DNA from: an uncultured Bacteroidota bacterium
GTDB taxonomy: Bacteria > Bacteroidota > Bacteroidia > Chitinophagales > Chitinophagaceae
DNA: 10,038 bases
Reading direction: 5' to 3'
NCBI GenBank assembly: GCA_903835145.1
Contig: CAILMA010000196.1
Span: 1-10,038 of the forward strand
The position numbers and the translations under genes are program-made. Positions 5,848 to 10,038 of this stretch are shown piece by piece; position 1 is the first letter of the stretch, and each line of letters begins with the position of its first letter. The notes beneath the pieces were generated by a model. That model saw nothing but the letters and a program-made list of their open reading frames with translations, did no database searches and was not told the DNA's origin.

Positions 5848-7839
5848 ATGATCAATGAAAAAGAGCTCCGCGATAAAATAAAAAAACTTGACGGCCCCAT
5901 ATTTGTATTTGGCGCAAGTGGTTTTATAGGAGCCAATATTATTAAAGACATCTTTGCCGTTCGGCAGGACTGTTACGCTATTACCCACAACGTAAACAGT
6001 GCGTGGCGACTAAAACTGCTGGATATACCTGCCAATAATATCCTGCACTGCGATATCACTTCTGCTATTTCTGTAAAAAACATACTTGAAAAATACCAGC
6101 CCAAAACCATCTTTAACCTTGCAGCCTATGGCGCCTACAGCAAGCAAAGTGATGTAAGGCTTATATATGAAACCAATGTAAACGGCACCGTAAACATACT
6201 TGAAAACTGCGCCGGGGCAACTGCCTACATTCATGCGGGTAGCAGCTCAGAGTATGGCACCAACTCAGCCGCACCAGCAGAAACCGACACACTGGAGCCT
6301 AACAGCCATTACTCTGCTTCTAAAATCTCAGCTTCCTACATCATAGAATACTACGCACGCTATAAAAATACACCGGCCATAAACCTGCGCCTATATTCAA
6401 TATTTGGTATGTGGGAAGAGCCCGACCGCCTCGTGCCGGTAATGATAGAAAAGGCAAGGGCCAATACCTACCCCAACCTTGTAGAAAAAGAAATAAGCCG
6501 CGATTTCGTGTTCATCACCGATGCTGTAGAAGCATTTGTAGATGCGGCACTTAACATGAGCCCAAAAATCGCTGGCAAGTCGTTTAACATCTGTTCAGGC
6601 AAAAAAACAACACTTGAGGCGCTCGTTAACACCGTAAGAAAGCAATTCAATATAGCTGCTGAGCCTCAGTGGGGCAATATGCAAAACCGCAACTGGGACC
6701 TCAAGGACTGGTACGGCAACCCTGCTGAAACCACTAAAGACCTCGGCTGGACCGCCAAAACCAGCCTCGAAGATGGCCTGCAAGCCACGCTCAACTGGCA
6801 TAAGTCTATCGACTATTCCGGCATCATTTTACCTGCCTTCCAAAACCCGAAACTGAACGCTAAAATAACGGCCATTATAGCCTGTTATAAAGACGAACCC
6901 GCCATACCCATTATGTACGAGCGGCTCGTAAAAATGTTCAACGAAACGAAGGTGCGCTATGAGATCATCTTTGTAAATGATTGCTCTCCTGATAAGTCAG
7001 AAGAAGCCATCGCGGCCATTGCGGCCAAAGACAACAACGTTATCGGCATTTCTCATTCCCGCAATTTCGGCTCTCAGTCAGCCTTCCTTAGTGGTATGGA
7101 AATATCATCCGGCGACGCCGTTGTGCTCATGGATGGCGACTTGCAAGACCCGCCGGAAATAATACCTCAGTTCTATGCAAAATGGATGGAGGGCTACGAT
7201 GTTGTTTATGGAAAGCGCGTAAAGCGCGAGATGTCAGCATTTATGAACTTCGTTTATAAAAGCTTCTACCGCATCTTCAGCAACCTCTCCTACATTAAAA
7301 TACCCAATGATGCCGGCGACTTCTCCCTTATGGACCGTAAGGTGGTAACCGAGCTTGTGAACCTGCCGGAAAAAGAGGTTTTTTTGCGCGGGCTGCGCGC
7401 ATGGGTAGGTTTTAAACAAACCGGTGTGGACTACATTCGCCCTGAGCGCATGTTTGGCCGCAGTACCAATAACCTCCGCCGCAACATAGGCTGGGCTAAA
7501 AAAGCGATATTCTCCTTTAGTTTTGTGCCGCTGGAGCTGCTTAGCTACACCGGGTTCCTACTCACCGGGTTCTCATTTCTTGCCATCATAGCCCAAATAA
7601 TAGCCCGTATTCTCTACCCTAATATTCCCCACGGTATACCTACCATTATCGTATTGGTATTGTTTTTCGGAGGTATCCAGGTGCTGGCTATCTCCATCCT
7701 CGGCGAGTACCTTGCCAAGATATTTGAAGAAAGCAAGGGCCGACCCAAGTACATAAGAAAATCAGTGATTTACAAAGGCAAAGTACTCGATACTGCAACC
7801 GAAATAGACAACTTCAAAAAAACTGTTAAACAACGCTAA
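5848..7839 (+). CDS. Fusion: NAD-dependent sugar epimerase/reductase (SDR) + membrane family-2 glycosyltransferase
   Basis: A single 663-residue frame joins two enzymes. Residues about 15-320 form an extended SDR with a GASGFIG nucleotide-binding loop (22-28), GSSSEYG (131-137), a YSASK catalytic pair (Tyr155, Lys159) and SRDFVFITDAVEA (217-229), as in nucleotide-sugar epimerases and 4-reductases. A short linker (about 322-337) leads to a GT-A glycosyltransferase of family 2, DPM1/GtrB/ArnC type: NDCSPD (377-382), DGDLQDPP (429-436, with the DxD), VFLRGLRAWVGF (511-522) and a GRST segment (537-540). Two membrane helices follow, at about 559-589 and 598-619. The family normally uses a nucleotide sugar and polyprenyl phosphate at the cytoplasmic face of the inner membrane. 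The gene starts 6 bp after the transketolase stop. The fusion suggests the sugar made by the SDR is handed straight to the transferase; the sugar's identity is unknown. No sign of frameshift is seen at the junction. Confidence 0.9.
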   Translation: MINEKELRDKIKKLDGPIFVFGASGFIGANIIKDIFAVRQDCYAITHNVNSAWRLKLLDIPANNILHCDITSAISVKNILEKYQPKTIFNLAAYGAYSKQSDVRLIYETNVNGTVNILENCAGATAYIHAGSSSEYGTNSAAPAETDTLEPNSHYSASKISASYIIEYYARYKNTPAINLRLYSIFGMWEEPDRLVPVMIEKARANTYPNLVEKEISRDFVFITDAVEAFVDAALNMSPKIAGKSFNICSGKKTTLEALVNTVRKQFNIAAEPQWGNMQNRNWDLKDWYGNPAETTKDLGWTAKTSLEDGLQATLNWHKSIDYSGIILPAFQNPKLNAKITAIIACYKDEPAIPIMYERLVKMFNETKVRYEIIFVNDCSPDKSEEAIAAIAAKDNNVIGISHSRNFGSQSAFLSGMEISSGDAVVLMDGDLQDPPEIIPQFYAKWMEGYDVVYGKRVKREMSAFMNFVYKSFYRIFSNLSYIKIPNDAGDFSLMDRKVVTELVNLPEKEVFLRGLRAWVGFKQTGVDYIRPERMFGRSTNNLRRNIGWAKKAIFSFSFVPLELLSYTGFLLTGFSFLAIIAQIIARILYPNIPHGIPTIIVLVLFFGGIQVLAISILGEYLAKIFEESKGRPKYIRKSVIYKGKVLDTATEIDNFKKTVKQR

Positions 7840-7851
7840 CCCCCGCTTTTC

Positions 7852-8763
7852 ATGTCCGCCAAATTCAACTACATAACCAAAGAATGCCTGTTTTGCAAAG
7901 AAACCGATGCCGCAAATCATCCTGTCATCTATAAAAAGAACTTTAGAGATGAAGACCTTGATGCTCAGGTATTTTCAGCACGGCGCACAACAGAGCATTT
8001 TCATTATGAAATGATGAAGTGCGCAAAAACGGGGCTCATTTTTTCAAGGCAGATTCTCGATGATGCGTCACTCAACCAACTCTACAAAGAAAGCCTCGTA
8101 ACCTTCGGCGAACAAACTGAATTCATTAAAAACGACTACTGGCAGCCACTGCGCGAGCACCTCGAAGGGCGCGGGAAACAAAAAGCACTGGATATTGGCT
8201 GCAGCAATGGTTTTTTTCTGGAAGTGCTCAAAGACAATGGCTTCAAAGAAGTCTATGGCTGCGAACCAAGCACTGAAGCCAAAGACATAGCGCGGGCCGA
8301 TGTTAAGGACGGCATCCATACCGGCTTCTTTGGCCCCGGATTGTACCCCGAAAACTATTTCGACCTCATCACCTGCTTCCAGACACTTGACCACCTCAGC
8401 CAGCCGCTGGAGATGCTTCGGAACATGTATACCAATACCAAAAAAGGAGGGCTCGCCTACCTCATCATGCACAATACACAGGCGCTTCAGGCGAAAATCT
8501 TTGGCGAAAAATCACCAATCATCGATGTAGAACATATCTACCTGTTCAACAAAGAAAACCTGCCCATGCTTTGCGAAAAAGCGGGCTACAAAGTGGTTTC
8601 CTGCTTCGACCTCAAAAATGGCTACCCCTACAGTTATTGGCTGCGCATGGCACCAATACCGCTGAAAAGCATGTGGCAATCCGTCTTTAAAGCCACCGGA
8701 CTCGCCAATAAAGTCCTCTCCATCAATGCCGGCAACATGGCCATCATTCTCGAAAAACTGTAA
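7852..8763 (+). CDS. Class I SAM-dependent methyltransferase with N-terminal Cys motif
   Basis: The 303-residue product has a class I methyltransferase core at about 95-210, with motif I LDIGCSNGFF (113-122), an acidic strand end at YGCEPS (135-140) and a post-motif segment FDLITCFQTLDHL (170-182). The N-terminus has CLFC (12-15) and KCAKTGLIF (56-64), the layout of the zinc-ribbon found on methyltransferases of surface-sugar clusters. The expected fourth cysteine is replaced by Thr60, so metal binding may be lost or altered. The C-terminal part (VEHIYLFNKENLPML, 226-240, onward) fits the Methyltransf_23-like group. It starts 12 bp after the fusion gene and closes the operon. The likely job is methylation of a sugar or a glycan end; O-, N- or C-methylation cannot be decided here. 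Confidence 0.87.
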   Translation: MSAKFNYITKECLFCKETDAANHPVIYKKNFRDEDLDAQVFSARRTTEHFHYEMMKCAKTGLIFSRQILDDASLNQLYKESLVTFGEQTEFIKNDYWQPLREHLEGRGKQKALDIGCSNGFFLEVLKDNGFKEVYGCEPSTEAKDIARADVKDGIHTGFFGPGLYPENYFDLITCFQTLDHLSQPLEMLRNMYTNTKKGGLAYLIMHNTQALQAKIFGEKSPIIDVEHIYLFNKENLPMLCEKAGYKVVSCFDLKNGYPYSYWLRMAPIPLKSMWQSVFKATGLANKVLSINAGNMAIILEKL

Positions 8764-8827
8764 CCCTAAAACATTTTTCTAATCCAATTCAAAGACTAAA
8801 TTTTCTCACAAATTGAACGTCATTCCA

Positions 8828-8878
8828 TTCCGCGGCGGACCCATCCTGCCATAGCGAACCTGCCGCTCCTTGGCGGAA
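8828..8878. repeat. Imperfect palindromic intergenic element
   Basis: The outer arms TTCCGC (8828-8833) and GCGGAA (8873-8878) are complementary. An alternative inner pairing joins GCGGC (8832-8836) with GCCGC (8862-8866). A small local palindrome TCCGC-G-GCGGA lies at 8829-8839. The element sits 65 bp after the operon's last stop. It may be a dispersed repeat or act in mRNA 3' end formation; no T-run follows it, so a classic terminator is not supported. Confidence 0.4.
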
Positions 8879-8928
8879 CAAAACGCAAGCCAATCACTTC
8901 CCGAAGCCTGAAAGACTTAACAACAATA

Positions 8929-8949
8929 GCCGTCGGTGAAACCGGCGGT
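8929..8949. repeat. GAA-loop hairpin repeat element
   Basis: The arms GCCGTCGGT (8929-8937) and ACCGGCGGT (8941-8949) pair over 9 bp, with two G-U wobbles, around a GAA loop. From memory, hairpins of this CCGTGGGT-like form recur between genes in many Bacteroidota genomes, but I cannot confirm copy number from one window. It lies in the spacer between two convergent genes and may help end transcription. Confidence 0.5.
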
Positions 8950-8968
8950 ACACAATAGCGTAACACAC

Positions 8969-8985
8969 CAACGCCGAAGGTGTTG
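8969..8985. repeat. Second GAA-loop hairpin
   Basis: CAACGCC-GAA-GGTGTTG forms a 7-bp stem with one G-U wobble and the same GAA loop as the hairpin 19 bp to its left. The shared loop and close spacing suggest both belong to one composite repeat of about 60 bp (8925-8990). A short A+T-rich tail (9000-9017) follows before the end of the convergent gene. Confidence 0.45.
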
Positions 8986-9051
8986 AACAATTGCACTAAA
9001 CAAAATTTTTCACTATTACTGCGGCAAACTAACCCCCCAGTCACACACCCA

Positions 9052-10038
9052 CTACCACACTACAACCCGCTCCCGCATTACACTTCCATTCCGCTGCACC
9101 TCAATAAAATACACGCCGGGGCTTAGCGCTGCCTGCATTTCAAAATCCTTATTCGGCGTCAGCACAAAATCACGTACCTTTTCTCCCATCATATTTACAA
9201 GGGTGCCCTGTGCCGGACCGTTCGTCTGGGTCGCCAACTTAAGTGTAAATGTGCCCGAATTCGGATTTGGATACACCATGAGGCTTTCAACCCCAGTTGC
9301 TGCGCCCAACTCCGCCACGCCCGCAGCACAGGCCGCGTGCGACTTGATATAAACCGTATGGAAGGCTGTATCTGAGCCACAGTCTGAAGTCACCACATAC
9401 ATTACCGTTTCATTGCCCGAACCTACTCCCATAAGCAACCCACTTACATTTACTGTCGCCAGCGCAGAATTACTAAGCACCCAGGTACCACCAGCCATAG
9501 TATCTACCATTCGAGTTGTGTCCGCTACACAAATGGTATCACGCCCCGTTATAGCGCCGGCCACTGGTGCCGGACGCACAATAAAAGTAATCGTCTTCTC
9601 ACCATAGGCATAGCAATCTTCAGCCCGTATATCCATTACAGAAACCCCGGTATAACCTGTAGACGGACTAACCATAACACCTGACGTAACAATAGTGCTG
9701 CCTGTACTATAAACATTTTGAGCCAACCCGGTAACACCCACATGCGGTGAGCTGATTAAAAAATAGGTAATCTGCTGCGCAGTATCAATATCATTCAGCC
9801 GCAAATAGCTGTCAATAGACACCGGAGCACCATTTTCGCAGAGCAATACCGTATCTGCCATGCTCACGAAATGTGGCGCATGGCTCGTGTAAGATATCTT
9901 GCGAATCCGTCCATTGCTGCGGTCCGCAATCAGTACATTGCCGCACTTGTCCGTTATCACTTTATTAGGTAGGTCCACCTCTCCGGCTGATGCCGGGCCA
10001 CCGTCGCCTGCGAAAGCACGGGCGCCATCGCCAGTGAG
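9052..10038 (-). CDS. Secreted NHL-repeat / Ig-like protein with T9SS type A sorting domain (5' partial)
   Basis: The frame is open to the right edge, so the N-terminus lies outside the window; a GTG at 9978 is internal. There are 328 visible residues. Residues 9-48 form a classic NHL repeat (FAGDGGPASAG, then GNVLIADRSNGRIRKIS). Residues about 55-155 are a beta-rich domain that may be PKD- or cadherin-like. Residues about 157-233 are an Ig-like repeat of the kind seen in Bacteroidota adhesins (ITGRDTICVADT, GGTWVLSNSALATVN, SDCGSDTAFHTVYI). The last 75 residues carry a T9SS sorting domain: VYPNPNSGTFTLKL (255-268), MMGEKV and LSPGVYFIEVQRNG (305-318). The protein should be exported by Sec, passed through the type IX system and the tail removed or anchored at the surface. 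It is convergent with the glycan operon. NHL propellers usually bind ligands or proteins; the target is unknown. Confidence 0.9.
   Translation of the reverse strand, partial: LTGDGARAFAGDGGPASAGEVDLPNKVITDKCGNVLIADRSNGRIRKISYTSHAPHFVSMADTVLLCENGAPVSIDSYLRLNDIDTAQQITYFLISSPHVGVTGLAQNVYSTGSTIVTSGVMVSPSTGYTGVSVMDIRAEDCYAYGEKTITFIVRPAPVAGAITGRDTICVADTTRMVDTMAGGTWVLSNSALATVNVSGLLMGVGSGNETVMYVVTSDCGSDTAFHTVYIKSHAACAAGVAELGAATGVESLMVYPNPNSGTFTLKLATQTNGPAQGTLVNMMGEKVRDFVLTPNKDFEMQAALSPGVYFIEVQRNGSVMRERVVVW

Noticed and set aside
9976..9978. GTG as the start of the T9SS-cargo gene
   Set aside because: The frame continues to the window edge and the upstream codons complete an NHL repeat (FAGDGGPASAG).

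Overview
The window looks like a chromosomal stretch of a Bacteroidota bacterium, plausibly of the Chitinophagaceae/Sphingobacteriia type. The evidence is a type IX secretion (T9SS) C-terminal sorting domain at the right edge, a TAnnTTTG-type promoter element, start codons without Shine-Dalgarno sequences, and intergenic DNA filled with short palindromic dispersed repeats. No mobile-element enzyme, tRNA, rRNA or CRISPR array was seen.

Layout. Bases 1-2799 (+) hold the 3' part of a large envelope protein: the tail of a peptidase MA-like region, a TolB-like beta-propeller, a low-complexity linker and an Omp85/surface-antigen-type beta-barrel. Bases 2800-4110 are a repeat-rich island. Two families of short direct repeats (called alpha, about 110 bp, and beta, 58 bp) are arranged alpha-beta-[gene]-beta-alpha around one reverse-strand gene (3061-3714). 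That gene encodes a small protein with the hallmarks of a minimal protein-kinase/phosphotransferase fold. A promoter-like TACCTTTG lies just after the second alpha copy.

Bases 4111-8763 (+) form a tight four-gene operon with gaps of 21, 6 and 12 bp. It encodes the N- and C-terminal halves of a split, thiamine-diphosphate-dependent transketolase, a fusion of a nucleotide-sugar epimerase/reductase (SDR) with a membrane-anchored family-2 glycosyltransferase, and a class I SAM methyltransferase. Together these look like a small pathway that makes or modifies an unusual sugar and attaches it to a lipid carrier or surface glycan. The transketolase pair suggests transfer of a two-carbon ketol unit, as for a higher-carbon or branched sugar; that substrate is inference.

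Bases 8764-9051 are a second repeat-rich spacer with several GAA-loop hairpins. Bases 9052-10038 (-) are the 3' part of a secreted protein: an NHL repeat, one or two Ig-like/PKD-like domains and a T9SS type A sorting domain. It is convergent with the glycan operon and runs off the right edge.
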